The notes: generated by a model not told the origin, from the sequence alone. Numbered from the stretch's first letter, positions 35,417 to 44,404 are shown. The stretch: DNA of 64,000 bases from CAZOZZ01 sp965247425 (GCA_965247425.1 OZ252023.1:4340001-4404000), one strand, 5' to 3'. Program-made: numbers and translations.

Positions 35417-36594
35417 CCCGGCCCACCGTGGAGGTGGCCGACATCCTTCGCGCCGCGGGCAACGACTTTATCGACCGCCATCGAAAACGAATCCATTTCC
35501 AGCAGCTCAAGGTGATGCACGCCATCCAGCATTGCCGCACAGCGGCTCTCGGCGGTCATATCGATGCCTGCTCACGATGTGGTGGCGATCGGGTCCTCTC
35601 CTATAACTCATGCCGTAATCGCCATTGTCCCAAATGCCAGGCTCAGGCGCGTCAGCGTTGGATCGCGGCCAGAGAACGAGAGCTTCTGGCAACACGATAC
35701 TTCCATGTCGTGTTCACCCTGCCGCACCAATTGCATTCGCTCGTCCGACAGAACCAGGTCGAGCTCTACAACCTGCTGTTCCGCACTGTGGCCGAGACTC
35801 TTCTGGAGGTCGCTCGAAATCCCAAACATCTTGGCGCGAGAATCGGCTTCTTCCTCATCCTGCACACGTGGGGTCAGAACGTGCTGTTTCATCCTCACAT
35901 CCACTGCGTCATTCCCGCCGGAGGAATCGCACCGGGCCGTGCGCGTTGGATTCATCCGCGATACCCGTTCTTCCTACCTGTGAAGGTTCTGGGAAAACTA
36001 TTCCGCGGCAAGTTCGTTGACGGATTGCAGAAGGCTTTTCGCAAGAAGAGCCTGACCTTCGCCGGACAGATCCAGCACCTTTCCGAACCGAAGCACTTTG
36101 CGGCTTTCTTGCGACCGTTATTCCGCCAAGATTGGGTCGTCTATGCGAAGCCGGCATTCGGCGGCCCCGAACAGGTTCTTCGATACCTCGGACGCTACAC
36201 ACACCGCGTCGCCATCTCCAATCATCGATTGCTTTCCTTCGACGGCAGCCATGTCACATTCCGTTGGCGGGATTACTCTCGCGGTAACAAAGCAAGGACG
36301 ATGACGGTTTCCGCCGCCGAGTTCATCCGCCGATTCCTGCTCCACGTACTGCCGAAAGGCTTTGTCCGCATCCGGCACTTCGGTTTCATGGCGAACTCCC
36401 AACGATCCGTATCCATGGAACTTTGTCATCGGTTATTGGGAATGGCGCCGGTCCCTCCTCCTGAGGAAGTCCCGTCAACCAGCTCCGCCTGGCTGTGTCC
36501 AATCTGTCATGCCCCGATGACCGTTATCGAGAGGCTCACTGCGACCGAACTCGCATGGAGATTCGCTTCGAAATGCTTTTTAGACACGTCGTAA
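35413..36594 (+). CDS. IS91-family HUH transposase (element 1)
   Basis: 393 residues. N-terminal zinc domain with CSRCGG and SCRNRHCPKCQ. The HUH nickase motif is HPHIHCVIPAGG and the nucleophile region is RYLGRYTHRVAISNHRL. A C-terminal CPICHAPM adds a second zinc knuckle. The enzyme nicks one strand and moves the element by rolling-circle replication from its 3' origin. It overlaps the recombinase gene by four bases. Its sequence is clearly different from the second IS91-type transposase at 39207, so two lineages of these elements are present. Confidence 0.9.
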   Translation: MTRPTVEVADILRAAGNDFIDRHRKRIHFQQLKVMHAIQHCRTAALGGHIDACSRCGGDRVLSYNSCRNRHCPKCQAQARQRWIAARERELLATRYFHVVFTLPHQLHSLVRQNQVELYNLLFRTVAETLLEVARNPKHLGARIGFFLILHTWGQNVLFHPHIHCVIPAGGIAPGRARWIHPRYPFFLPVKVLGKLFRGKFVDGLQKAFRKKSLTFAGQIQHLSEPKHFAAFLRPLFRQDWVVYAKPAFGGPEQVLRYLGRYTHRVAISNHRLLSFDGSHVTFRWRDYSRGNKARTMTVSAAEFIRRFLLHVLPKGFVRIRHFGFMANSQRSVSMELCHRLLGMAPVPPPEEVPSTSSAWLCPICHAPMTVIERLTATELAWRFASKCFLDTS

Positions 36595-37125
36595 CAGGGA
36601 TTCCAAATCCATGCCTTCCAGACGTGCTGGTGCACGCCAACGCCCACGTGCGCCTTGATGTCAAAAGTTCGTACCGATCGGGCCTGGACCTGCTCGGTGA
36701 ACTCTCCAAAACGGACGATCGGCCGCCATACATTCATTGTCGCCGCCTGGCCACACTCGCTGGTCGAGTCTCACTCGTGAGAACTTCAACCCCCAACCCC
36801 GTACTTTCTCCATAGCCCACCGCGTTCGCCGCAAACGCCAGCGCCTTCCTTCAAACGTCGTTATCGAAAGTGCCCGAAGATCTCGTCACCACCGCGCCTT
36901 ATCGCTCGGCACTCCCGATGAACGCTAAGCGTTATTGTCATTTCAAGATGTCTGCCCGTCCGGGCATCTTCCCGGCAATGGGGGAATTCCGATTGAACGC
37001 CAACAGTAAAATGTCCAGTCTGGGGCGAAACTGGTAAGGGCTGATGCAATTCCCATACGATAACTCACAACTACTCATCGCGGATCCGGCCTATCACTCT
37101 GGCATCTTCCTCCATCGCCCACCCC
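36595..37125. other. Non-coding 3' part of IS91 element 1 and unassigned flank
   Basis: No gene supported. The part up to about 36945 belongs to the 3' non-coding end of element 1, including the origin-like hairpin at 36921-36933. From there to the next repeat nothing was recognised. Confidence 0.5.
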
Positions 37126-37288
37126 TAGGAGCCTGCGCGGTAGAAGGGATCTACTGCGAAAGCGGTATAATCGGTCCATATTTCCCCGATTTTTCGTTGA
37201 ATAGAACCACTATTCGCCTCAAAATCGAGAAAATCTGACCTCGATTCTCCACTTTCTCGCTACGATCCCTTCTGCCGCGCAGGCCCCC
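37126..37288. repeat. MITE-like element, TAGGAGCCTG family, copy 2 (inverted relative to copy 1)
   Basis: 163 bp with inverted ends (TAGGAGCCTGCGCGGTAGAA on the left; inverse on the right, last bases CCCCC instead of TCCTA). The core, including CATATTTCCCCGATTTTTCG and CCACTATTCGCCTCAAAATC, is the reverse complement of copy 1 with few changes. Confidence 0.75.
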
Positions 37289-37706
37289 AGCGAATGAGAG
37301 TCGGCAACCACGCGACAATCGCGATAATGAAATCGCTGTCGACACGTTTGATCCAGTCGCTGCCCACGCATGTTGCTGAGTATGTTATGTCGTGAATTGT
37401 GCGCGGACTTGCGTGATGCAACGCTTTCGTGGCTATCGGCGTCGCATATCGAGCGCGCAGTCCGGAAACGACAGTGCTCTATCCCGGATGGATCACCAAT
37501 CGGAGAATCGATCAGTGTTCGGATACGAGAAGCGATTTGCGGCGAGACTTGGAGCTGAGAGTGAGCGAGCCGTGGACATTGGCGGATTTTGAGCCTGTGA
37601 CACGGCGACATTTGGCGGGAGATCGGCATGAATGGGCGAGTGCAGGCAGGCCTCGCCGGGAGGCAGATGAGAGGCGCTGTTTTTCGGATCTGAAGGTTCG
37701 GTGTCG
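37289..37706. other. Unassigned sequence between MITE copy 2 and IS1380
   Basis: No protein with family resemblance in any frame. Part near 37690-37706 should be the 3' end of the IS1380 element, but its terminal repeat could not be identified. Confidence 0.4.
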
Positions 37707-39125
37707 TCAGCAACGAAGCGGAATTGATTGCAGGTTTCTCACTATGAGAGCAAAGACGTCGGCATAGGGATAGGCCTCCGACATCGAGATCCAGACGTTG
37801 CGGACCGTGAGGCGGATACGCGCACCGATCTTAAGAAGCTTCAGACGGATGGTTCCGCATTGGGCATGGGCCATCGCGGTATCTTTGAGACCGAGACGAC
37901 GCAACGCCTGCATAAGCATGTAGGCGGCTGAGGACAGATACAGTCGGAGCTGATTGGCGCGCATGGTTCCCGCACTGGTGCGGTCGGCAAATAGATCCAG
38001 TTGCTGTTCTTTGATCCGGTTCTCCATGTCGCCGCGTGCGCAATAGAAATCTTCGTAGAGCGCTTGGGCTCCGAGTCGTTCCGGTGGCAGTGAGGTCACC
38101 ACGAATCGGGGATTGGCGCCCTTGGCCAGGAACTCGGCTTTGCCAACAACGCGACGAGTGCGGCTCCAGCTCTTTCGAGTCCGGTACAGGAAATCCTTAA
38201 ACACTCGTGCCGATTTCCCAGTGGTCTGAAACTCCGCTTCAGCCTGAATCATCTGGTCAGCGATCTCTCGCTTGAGGCGGTCGTTCTTGGCCAACCCCAT
38301 CACATAATCGACCTGGTGGGTTTCACACCAGTCCAGTAATGCATCCCGGCAGAATCCGGAATCGGCCCGAATGATGATCGACACGTCCGGCCAGCTCTGA
38401 CGGATCTGGCCGACGATACGTTCCAATTCATCGACTGATCCTGCCGCCCCATCGATATTGGACGGGCGCAGCCGAGCGCACAACAGATGCTCTCCACAGA
38501 AGATGTACAAGGGCAGATAGCAGTAGTTGCGGTAGTAGCCGTGAAAGAACCGGCCTTCCTGTTGACCATGGATCGGATCATCGGTCGCGTCCAGATCCAG
38601 AACGATCTCTTCGGGCGCCGTGTTGTTATGGGCTGCCACAAACGCATCGACCATCCAACGATCGATCTTGTCCCCATCCATAGCGATCTTCTTGTACCGC
38701 TCCTGGTCGCCGACTTCGGCGCCGGTCAACTCCAATCGGTTTAGCGTGCTCTTGCCCGCCAACGCCTTTCCCCAGTCGCCGGCCTGTCGTCGATTCGTTC
38801 CCAGCGGATCCGCTTTGTCCACCGCCAACGCAAGCATCGGGTCGGTCCGTAACTGATCGTGATCGTTCAGGTCTTCATATCCCAGGCACAGCCCGTAGAC
38901 CCGCTGTCCCAACAGCTCCTTCACGGTGTGTTCGATCAACCGTTGGTCGCGATGATCGCTAAAACACCCCGCCAATCCATCGATCAAACCGGTCCGCTTT
39001 TCGACTTCACGCAGCAGCAGAACTCCAGCGTCAGACGTGATCTTGCCGCCGTCGAAACGCGCCTTCATTTTTCGTTGAAGAAGTCCGTGAAATTCGAACG
39101 TGGTTTGTTTACACTCTGTACTCAT
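37707..39125 (-). CDS. IS1380-family DDE transposase
   Basis: 472 residues, full length for the family. Opening FEFHGLLQRKMKARFDGGKITSDAGVLLLREVEKRTGL and HTVKELLGQRVYGLCLGYEDLNDHDQLR are the IS1380 N-terminal signature. Catalytic aspartates lie in VLDLDATDDPIHGQQEGRFF and SIIIRADSGFCRDALLDWC; the glutamate is in YCARGDMENRIKEQQLDLF. The frame is intact. It is transcribed away from the IS91-type transposase whose 5' end it borders, so the insertion probably displaced that gene's original start. Confidence 0.92.
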   Translation of the reverse strand: MSTECKQTTFEFHGLLQRKMKARFDGGKITSDAGVLLLREVEKRTGLIDGLAGCFSDHRDQRLIEHTVKELLGQRVYGLCLGYEDLNDHDQLRTDPMLALAVDKADPLGTNRRQAGDWGKALAGKSTLNRLELTGAEVGDQERYKKIAMDGDKIDRWMVDAFVAAHNNTAPEEIVLDLDATDDPIHGQQEGRFFHGYYRNYCYLPLYIFCGEHLLCARLRPSNIDGAAGSVDELERIVGQIRQSWPDVSIIIRADSGFCRDALLDWCETHQVDYVMGLAKNDRLKREIADQMIQAEAEFQTTGKSARVFKDFLYRTRKSWSRTRRVVGKAEFLAKGANPRFVVTSLPPERLGAQALYEDFYCARGDMENRIKEQQLDLFADRTSAGTMRANQLRLYLSSAAYMLMQALRRLGLKDTAMAHAQCGTIRLKLLKIGARIRLTVRNVWISMSEAYPYADVFALIVRNLQSIPLRC

Positions 39126-39194
39126 AAGGGCCGCCTCCGTTTGGTTTCTGAACCGTTCTCGACAAACGATTTATGCCAAACAGGGCGGCCTTTT
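39126..39194. promoter_or_regulatory. Hairpin in the leader of the IS1380 transposase
   Basis: AAGGGCCGCCTCCGTTTGG (39126-39144) can pair with CCAAACAGGGCGGCCTT (39176-39192), and TTTT follows on the plus strand. The structure lies between the IS1380 start codon and the IS91 gene. It may protect the transposase gene from read-through or end transcripts entering from the left. It may also contain the element's terminal repeat. Confidence 0.5.
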
Positions 39195-39206
39195 CTGGTC
39201 CTTTCG

Positions 39207-40676
39207 GTGATTTATGCGGGCTATCAGGTCGTTGCGGATGAACCCGAAACGTTCCTCGCCAGACAACGGGATCGCGACCGTCCGGTCCCCCGATTTGTTG
39301 AAGAAGAATTCCGTGCCTTCCTGGATTGCGGCATTCTCGCGCGGGGCTTTCTGCGGCTTCACTGCCAGGACTGCGGCCGGGATCGGTTACTGGCGTTCTC
39401 CTGTAAAGCCCGCGTCTGGTGTCCGTCGTGTGGTGGACGACGCATGGCGGATACGGCGGCGCATCTGGTCGATCGTGTCTTTCCAATCGCGCCGGTACGG
39501 CAGTGGGTCTTATCGCTGCCTTTTGCCCTGCGCTACCGCATGGCCTATGACCGACGCCTCACCAGTGATGTCCTGAACGTTTTCATACGTGCGCTATTTG
39601 GAGAATTGCGGCGGCGGGCCGAGCGACTGCTGAATCTTCGCTCCACGCAGTGTGGCGCCGTGACGTTCGTGCAGCGTTTTGGGGACGCGCTGAATGCAAA
39701 CGTGCATTTTCACTCGATGGTGATCGATGGAGTTTACGCCGCTGACGCGAGTGGCCGTCCCGAGTTTCATCAACTGCCCCCGCCCGAGGATCAGGACGTC
39801 CTCCGCCTGACAGCCCTCGTCAACGATCGCGTTCGATCGATGTTGGAGCGGAGAGGGCTTGGAACTTCCGCGGAACCTCAACAAGCAGATCCCTTGTCAG
39901 AAGACGATCCCGGTATGGCCGCCCTGCTGGCCAGTTCCGTCAGCCGCAGGATTGCGGTCGGCTCGAATGCCGGCCATGGCGTCCTGCGCATGGGCGATCA
40001 GATCGACCCAGAAGACATGGATGCCTTCCAGGGCTCCCGCTCGGCCATGGTCTCTGGCTTTAGTGTGCACGCCAATGTCTCGATTGAGGCTCGCGACCGG
40101 ATGCGGCTGGAAAGGCTCATGCGCTATGCGGCCCGTCCGGCCGTCGCTACAGGTCGTTTGTCAGAGCTCTCGGATGGCCGGCTCCATTATCGTCTAAAAC
40201 GTCCATGGCGTAACGGAACCATTGCGGTCGTTTTCGAGCGTCAGGACTTCATCGCCAAACTGGCGGTTCTGGTTCCGGCGCCGCGCGCTCACCTGACGAG
40301 GTATCACGGAGTATTCGGCCCTGCTGCAGTGTGGAGATCCCTGATCGTTCCAACCGGTAATGACCATGGTAGGGAAACCGACTTGAACTCGCAGCCTTCT
40401 CCCCAAACATCAAGCGTGCCGCCTGACGCTCGGGATGAGTCGCACACGGCGCCAGCTGTGAGCGGTCGCAACTATACATGGGCGGAGTTGATGAAACGTG
40501 TCTTCCTGGTGGACGTTCTTCAGTGTGAACATTGCGGCGGAAGAATGAAAATCCTTGCAGCAATTCGTCCGCCCACCGCCACGGAAAAAATCCTCGAGTG
40601 CCTGGGCCTGCCTTCCCGCGCCCCGCCCCTGGCGCGCGCCTCTTCCGACTACGATTGCCAACCGGACGCCTTCTGA
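39207..40676 (+). CDS. IS91-family HUH transposase (element 2), 5' end altered by IS1380
   Basis: About 489 residues if started at the GTG at 39207; the open frame continues back into IS1380. Family-like sequence begins at about DEPETFLARQRDRDRPVPRFVEEEFRAFL. The zinc domain is CQDCGRDRLLAFSCKARVWCPSCGGRRM, the HUH motif is NANVHFHSMVIDGVY, and the nucleophile region is LMRYAARPAVATGRLSEL. The C-terminus has RYHGVFGPAAVWR and a zinc ribbon LQCEHCGGRMKILAAI. Homologues usually have a few more residues before the family core, so the first codons were probably replaced. A partial copy lies at 44661-45614 with very similar sequence. Confidence 0.85.
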   Translation: MIYAGYQVVADEPETFLARQRDRDRPVPRFVEEEFRAFLDCGILARGFLRLHCQDCGRDRLLAFSCKARVWCPSCGGRRMADTAAHLVDRVFPIAPVRQWVLSLPFALRYRMAYDRRLTSDVLNVFIRALFGELRRRAERLLNLRSTQCGAVTFVQRFGDALNANVHFHSMVIDGVYAADASGRPEFHQLPPPEDQDVLRLTALVNDRVRSMLERRGLGTSAEPQQADPLSEDDPGMAALLASSVSRRIAVGSNAGHGVLRMGDQIDPEDMDAFQGSRSAMVSGFSVHANVSIEARDRMRLERLMRYAARPAVATGRLSELSDGRLHYRLKRPWRNGTIAVVFERQDFIAKLAVLVPAPRAHLTRYHGVFGPAAVWRSLIVPTGNDHGRETDLNSQPSPQTSSVPPDARDESHTAPAVSGRNYTWAELMKRVFLVDVLQCEHCGGRMKILAAIRPPTATEKILECLGLPSRAPPLARASSDYDCQPDAF

Positions 40677-40875
40677 ACGTCGACGTCAAGACGCGGCGGG
40701 ACAGGTGTGCCTCCGCGAGGCGGAAATGTGACTTGAACCCGCCGTCTTCCCGGAAATCCTGCTTTGAATCCCCCGCCCGACGGCCTGCGGCCGCGGGCGG
40801 GTTGACATAACACCCATACAACGACACTGTCCGTACTGCCATAGTCGTCAGACCCTGCTTGTACCGCTTATCCGC
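40677..40875 (+). repeat. IS91 element 2 3'-terminal region (end A)
   Basis: Downstream of the transposase stop the sequence matches 45615-45815 almost throughout, and its last 95 bases match 57611-57706. Shared blocks are GACGGCCTGCGGCCGC, GGTTGACATAACAC, GCCATAGTCGTC and the terminal CGCTTATCCGC. The three copies diverge immediately after this, which marks the element border (the replication-origin end). Confidence 0.75.
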
Positions 40876-40880
40876 TCGGA

Positions 40881-41135
40881 GTGGATATCCACATGACGAG
40901 CTGCACGGTCGCCGTCGTCTCCACGTCTGGGAAACGACTCCGTGACTTCCCGGTCGAGACCCACGGCGAGACACTCATCGACGCGGTGAGGAACGTCGCG
41001 GGGAAGCGGCACCTCGTGCTCGAAGAGGGCACGCAAAGCGCGTGGCTGGTCGACCTGCTGCGGCCGCAGACCAGCTGGTGGTCACGTCGATCCGCGGGAG
41101 CCGCGGGCCGAAGAGCGATGCCAAGGACGCCTACG
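40881..41135 (+). pseudogene. IS110-family transposase, N-terminal fragment with frameshift
   Basis: Starting six bases after IS91 end A, VDIHMTSCTVAVVSTSGKRL and LVLEEGTQSAWLVDLLRP read as the DEDD catalytic N-terminus of an IS110 transposase. The continuation (DQLVVTSIRGSRG, KSDAKDAYGL) is in a neighbouring frame, so a one-base change near 41065 broke it. The remaining three quarters of the gene are missing. It is not functional. Confidence 0.7.
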
Positions 41136-41234
41136 GGCTTCCTTTCTGGGTGCATGTCGAAGCTCAAGCCGAGCGAGGTCTCGGACCTGACTCTCTCGAC
41201 TGTCCTTCTCTTCGCCGTACTTATCTTCTCCATC

Positions 41235-41263
41235 TTGACAATAGTTTTGTATTCTGATAATAA
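41235..41263 (+). promoter_or_regulatory. Strong sigma-70-like promoter, nearly leaderless arsR
   Basis: TTGACA (41235-41240), 17 bases, then TAATAA (41258-41263) in an AT-rich patch within GC-rich DNA. The predicted start of transcription is about two bases before the arsR ATG at 41272, so the mRNA would have almost no leader. The ArsR product may bind here. Confidence 0.6.
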
Positions 41264-41271
41264 TTGCGTGG

Positions 41272-41613
41272 ATGGCTCATCAAGCGCTTGCGGTCGACAA
41301 GATCTTCGACGCCCTCGCGGATCCGACGCGACGCGCCGTCGTCGAGCTGCTTGGATCCGGGCCGCGACGCGCGGGTGAGCTCGCTACCGCTGTCGGGACG
41401 TCTCCGCCGACCATGAGCAGGCACCTGCGCGTCCTGCTCGATGCGGGCGTCGCTGTCGACGAGCGCCCGCCAAGCGACGCTCGTGCCAGAGTATTCCGAC
41501 TGCACCCAGAGTCGTTGACCGCCCTTCAGGACTGGCTCGATGAGCTCGGGGCGCAGTGGGACGAGCACCTGCAGGCCTTCAAGCGCCACGTCGAACGGAG
41601 GACACGGAAATGA
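41272..41613 (+). CDS. ArsR-family transcriptional regulator
   Basis: 113 residues forming one winged helix: KIFDALADPTRRAVVELLGSGPRRAGELATAVGTSPPTMSRHLRVLLDAGVAVDERPPSDARARVFRL. This is the SRPBCC-linked ArsR type, without the metal-binding cysteines of true arsenic sensors. It overlaps the next gene by four bases (ATGA), and the pair is a standard regulator plus SRPBCC unit. Base composition is more GC-rich than the surrounding backbone, suggesting an actinobacterial-like source. Likely autoregulated from the promoter directly upstream. Confidence 0.87.
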   Translation: MAHQALAVDKIFDALADPTRRAVVELLGSGPRRAGELATAVGTSPPTMSRHLRVLLDAGVAVDERPPSDARARVFRLHPESLTALQDWLDELGAQWDEHLQAFKRHVERRTRK

Positions 41614-42437
41614 CCGATACCCGCTCGGTGACCTCGTCGGTCGAGGTCGCAGTCGACCCCGCCACGGCCTTCACCATCTTCACCGAGGAGATCCACTGCT
41701 GGTGGGTCCAGGGACCCATCAACTTCCACGACTCGTCCAGGACCTACACAAAGCGGATCGAGCCCGGCGTGGGGGGACGCATCGTCGAGGTCTACGACGA
41801 CGAGAACGGCGACGGGCTCGAGCTTGCGCGAATCACAGTCTGGGAGCCCGGTGCGCGCCTCGCCTGGCAGAGTTCACTGGACGACGTGGAGATCGAGGTC
41901 TGCTTCGACGGGAGAAATGGGGGCACGGTCGTGCGCGTTCAGGCCACCATTCCCAAGGACGGCGCCGACCGCGGCGGGACCGCTTGGGTCCGCATGACGC
42001 CGGTCTGGCTCGGCGACTGGATGGGCAAGCGCGGCAGCGTTCCGCACGAGCCACTTCGAATGGCGAGACTGGCGATCGCCGTCCACTACGCGAAGCCCGC
42101 GGCTGCCGCGCGCTGGCTACGCGATGTGTTCGGATTCGAACCGGCGGGGATCATCCCCGAGACCGACGCGTTCGACGACCACACATGGATCGAGTTCCAC
42201 GTGGGCAACTGCTCCCTGATGGTGTTCAATCGAGCAGGCGACGTCGCGGACGGCGCGCCGGTAACCCACACGCCGTGGGTGTTCGTCGACGACCTCGACG
42301 CGCACTACGCGCACGCAAGGGACCGAGGGGCACAGATCGTCCAGGAGATCTGGCAGCACGGAGCGCGCGCCTACGAAGCCTCCGACCTCGAGGGCAACCG
42401 CTGGACCTTCGCGCAGGCGAGCCCGCTCATGCGCTGA
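41610..42437 (+). CDS. SRPBCC (AHSA1-like) domain fused to a glyoxalase/bleomycin-resistance domain
   Basis: 275 residues from the ATG that overlaps the arsR stop. The N-terminal 140 residues are an AHSA1/START-like SRPBCC domain (VEVAVDPATAFTIFTEEIHCWW, EPGVGGRIVEVYDDENGDGLELARITVWEPGARLAW). The C-terminal 115 residues are a VOC/glyoxalase domain (AIAVHYAKPAAAARWLRDVFGF, WIEFHVGNCSLMVFNRAGD, WVFVDDLDAHYAHARDRGAQI, SDLEGNRWTFAQ). Both bind small hydrophobic molecules; fusions like this are found next to ArsR genes. The substrate is unknown. The 298 bp after it contain no gene I can support. Confidence 0.83.
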   Translation: MTDTRSVTSSVEVAVDPATAFTIFTEEIHCWWVQGPINFHDSSRTYTKRIEPGVGGRIVEVYDDENGDGLELARITVWEPGARLAWQSSLDDVEIEVCFDGRNGGTVVRVQATIPKDGADRGGTAWVRMTPVWLGDWMGKRGSVPHEPLRMARLAIAVHYAKPAAAARWLRDVFGFEPAGIIPETDAFDDHTWIEFHVGNCSLMVFNRAGDVADGAPVTHTPWVFVDDLDAHYAHARDRGAQIVQEIWQHGARAYEASDLEGNRWTFAQASPLMR

Positions 42438-42735
42438 GCTGCCACCCAGCGTAGGGAGCGTGGGCGAGCTCCAGGAGTAAGATCTCCTTCGAGCAACGAC
42501 TGGCTGGTGGCAAAGATGACACGCATTGCACTGCTGTCCTTGGCCAAAAGTCGAAAGGCGTCGGATCGACGCACTCTTCCGACCCTGAATTCGGAGCCGC
42601 CGATGTTCAACGCGTCGGCTCCATCGGCGATGCAGGGTTGAGGTCCGTCGTCGAAGGCAAGCCTCGATGCGACCACGACCGCTAGGCAGAGGTCGGCCCT
42701 CGGTCATCTAACCCTCGACTGTGATCGCGACGCGG

Positions 42736-42990
42736 CTACACTCTTGAAGCGGCGCGGCGCTCGGAACGATGGTGGAGTTCACCCACTTGCGGGAAGGCGA
42801 CGACCTTGCCTTGCTCGACGTCCTGTACCTCCCTGCCGCTCGGCGTGTTCTTGGCGAGGCGAAGGATCGCGAGCTGCTGACGGAGGAAGAGGAAGCGGTT
42901 CTCCTCTTTCAGGTACTCGATGACGTCATCTTGCTGTCGGTTGACCCAACCGGCGAACGTGAGCAAGGCGAAGTGAAGCGGGCTCTTCAT
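42736..42990 (-). pseudogene. Transposase/integrase N-terminal remnant
   Basis: The N-terminal 40 residues (LLTFAGWVNRQQDDVIEYLKEENRF) match the start of a widespread integrase-catalytic-domain transposase that opens with a helical segment before its helix-turn-helix. The similarity fades after EENR, and no catalytic core follows, so only a fragment is left. Reading past it gives no recognisable protein. It lies in the cargo segment between IS91 ends A and B. Confidence 0.5.
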
Positions 42991-43137
42991 CCCGGGAGCC
43001 TACCAACGGCTCGAGGGCGATCGTAACCACCCTCCGCACGGGCCGGTCTCCCCTGTCGGGGGGGCCGGAAGGCACCGTTTCAGCCATGATCGAGTTTGGG
43101 CACAAGACGGGTCTGCTGCGGCTGTTAGACTCTGCCG

Positions 43138-43884
43138 ATGATAGTCGACCCCTTGTGCTGGCAAGTGGAACAGGCTTGTCGGTCGGCCTGGCCGGACTCG
43201 CAGAGCGTTGTCGTCGGGCCGTGGCTGATCAGGTACGCGGACGCCATCACGCGGCGAACTAATTCCGTAAATCCCTTACCCGCGCTCGCCCACGATGTGG
43301 CGCAGGTGATGGAGGAGGCCGCGGGGTTCTACAGAGCGAAACGACAAGATCTGATTTTTCGCATTCCCTCCTTCCTGCCTCACATTCCACTGGCCCTAGA
43401 GGGGGAGGGTTTCGTTCCCGAAGCCCCAACAGTCACTCTGTTTAAGCATCTCGGTGCTGACCAAGGGGTTGGCGACAGTCGCGCCGCTCTGGAATCCCAA
43501 GCGAGCCGCACCTGGTTACGGGCACGCCAGCACTGCTCTGCCTCCACCGACGAACAGGCGGCCGCCTTCGACCAAACCCTGTCTCGCATTCAGGTCCCCA
43601 CTGCGTTCGCAGGTCTCGACGAGGATTCTCGCACCGTAGCGCTGGGCTACGGCGCGTTGGACGGCTGCATGCTAGTGGTGGAATCAGTGATCACGGACCC
43701 CGCACATCGACGCCGAGGCCTTGCCGCGCGAGTGGTGCAGTCGTTGATGAGGTGGGCCGTCAGGCAGGGCGCTACCGACGCCTGCTTGCAGGTGGAGTGT
43801 GCCAATGGGCCTGCTCTCGCTCTCTACAAGAGCCTAGGCTTCGATAGCAGACTCTTCACATACACCTACTACCGACGACCGTGA
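43138..43884 (+). CDS. GNAT-family N-acetyltransferase
   Basis: 248 residues. The C-terminal half has the acetyl-CoA motif A (VVESVITDPAHRRRGLAARVVQSLMRWA) and motif B (CLQVECANGPALALYKSLGFDSRLFTYTY), typical of GNAT enzymes. The N-terminal half (from WQVEQACRSAWPDSQSVVVGPWLIRYAD) is a less conserved second GNAT-like lobe seen in proteins that acetylate small molecules. No signal peptide or linked substrate gene gives a clue to what is acetylated. It lies between IS remnants in the accessory region and may be a captured gene. Confidence 0.8.
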   Translation: MIVDPLCWQVEQACRSAWPDSQSVVVGPWLIRYADAITRRTNSVNPLPALAHDVAQVMEEAAGFYRAKRQDLIFRIPSFLPHIPLALEGEGFVPEAPTVTLFKHLGADQGVGDSRAALESQASRTWLRARQHCSASTDEQAAAFDQTLSRIQVPTAFAGLDEDSRTVALGYGALDGCMLVVESVITDPAHRRRGLAARVVQSLMRWAVRQGATDACLQVECANGPALALYKSLGFDSRLFTYTYYRRP

Positions 43885-44404
43885 TGTTACCGGTCCGGTC
43901 GGGCTCAAGACTTCGCCCTAGTTTCTGCAACGAAATCTTGTACTGGGTCTTTCCGGCGTGCGCATGCCTTGGTGCATAACTCGCTGTCTCGGTCCAGAAT
44001 CGGTCTCCCCCACCGAACCGAGGCCTACGATGACGAATTTCAAGCGCATCCAGCAGAAGTACGTCCAGAAGACCTACCGCGTCAGCAACCGGTCCGAATA
44101 CGAAACGCGCCTCGGTGCTTGACCGCTCACCAAAATGGACCCACTTGGGCTCACGGGAACGGACCCACCGAGGGATCAGGGATTCCCGTTCCATTTCCAT
44201 GGAACGAGCTTGGTGGGGCGCGTCCGACGGGCGTGTCGAGTCATGCCCTGACCCACAGGTAGGCTGGCCCCGCAGCTCCGTCGCCCTCGGCGTCGGTCGC
44301 GCCCAAGTCGAGCGGAGCGAGCAGGGCCGACGACGAGGGCGCGGAGCGGAGGGGCTCCCCCGCTTGCTCCCGAACCTGAGGCCCGGAGCGTGCCGAGGTG
44401 CGCT
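43885..44404. other. IS21-type element end and unassigned sequence
   Basis: The block at 44124-44170 (CTCACCAAAATGGACCCACT, then CGGGAACGGACCCACC) has the repeated TGGACCCA-type sites seen at the ends of IS21 elements. A short open frame at 44030-44122 encodes a 30-residue basic peptide with no recognised family. The rest to the istB fragment is GC-rich with no gene. Confidence 0.45.

Larger units (their letters stand above)
34320..36945 (+). mobile_element. IS91-type element carrying a tyrosine recombinase and HUH transposase (element 1)
   Basis: Two coupled genes (34520-36594) with about 200 bp of non-coding sequence upstream and 350 bp downstream. The downstream region ends with a perfect hairpin AACGCTAAGCGTT (36921-36933) followed by TTTCAAG, which fits the replication-origin end of IS91-type elements. 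Upstream limits are approximate. No target duplication is expected for this rolling-circle class. Coordinates of both ends are estimates. Confidence 0.6.

Noticed and set aside
36495..36815. Open frame after the first IS91 transposase
   Set aside because: It overlaps the transposase end, has no ribosome site and no family resemblance; best seen as non-coding element sequence.
38859..39206. Extension of the second IS91 transposase into IS1380
   Set aside because: The extra residues come from the complement of the IS1380 transposase gene and are not family-like.
42371..42735. Minus-strand frames downstream of the SRPBCC-glyoxalase gene
   Set aside because: They are short, overlap the real gene's end in antisense, and show no conserved motif.
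41272..43884. Toxin-antitoxin or defence system between IS91 ends A and B
   Set aside because: The genes are ArsR, SRPBCC-glyoxalase and GNAT. The GNAT protein has no partner antitoxin of the DUF1778 or RHH type.
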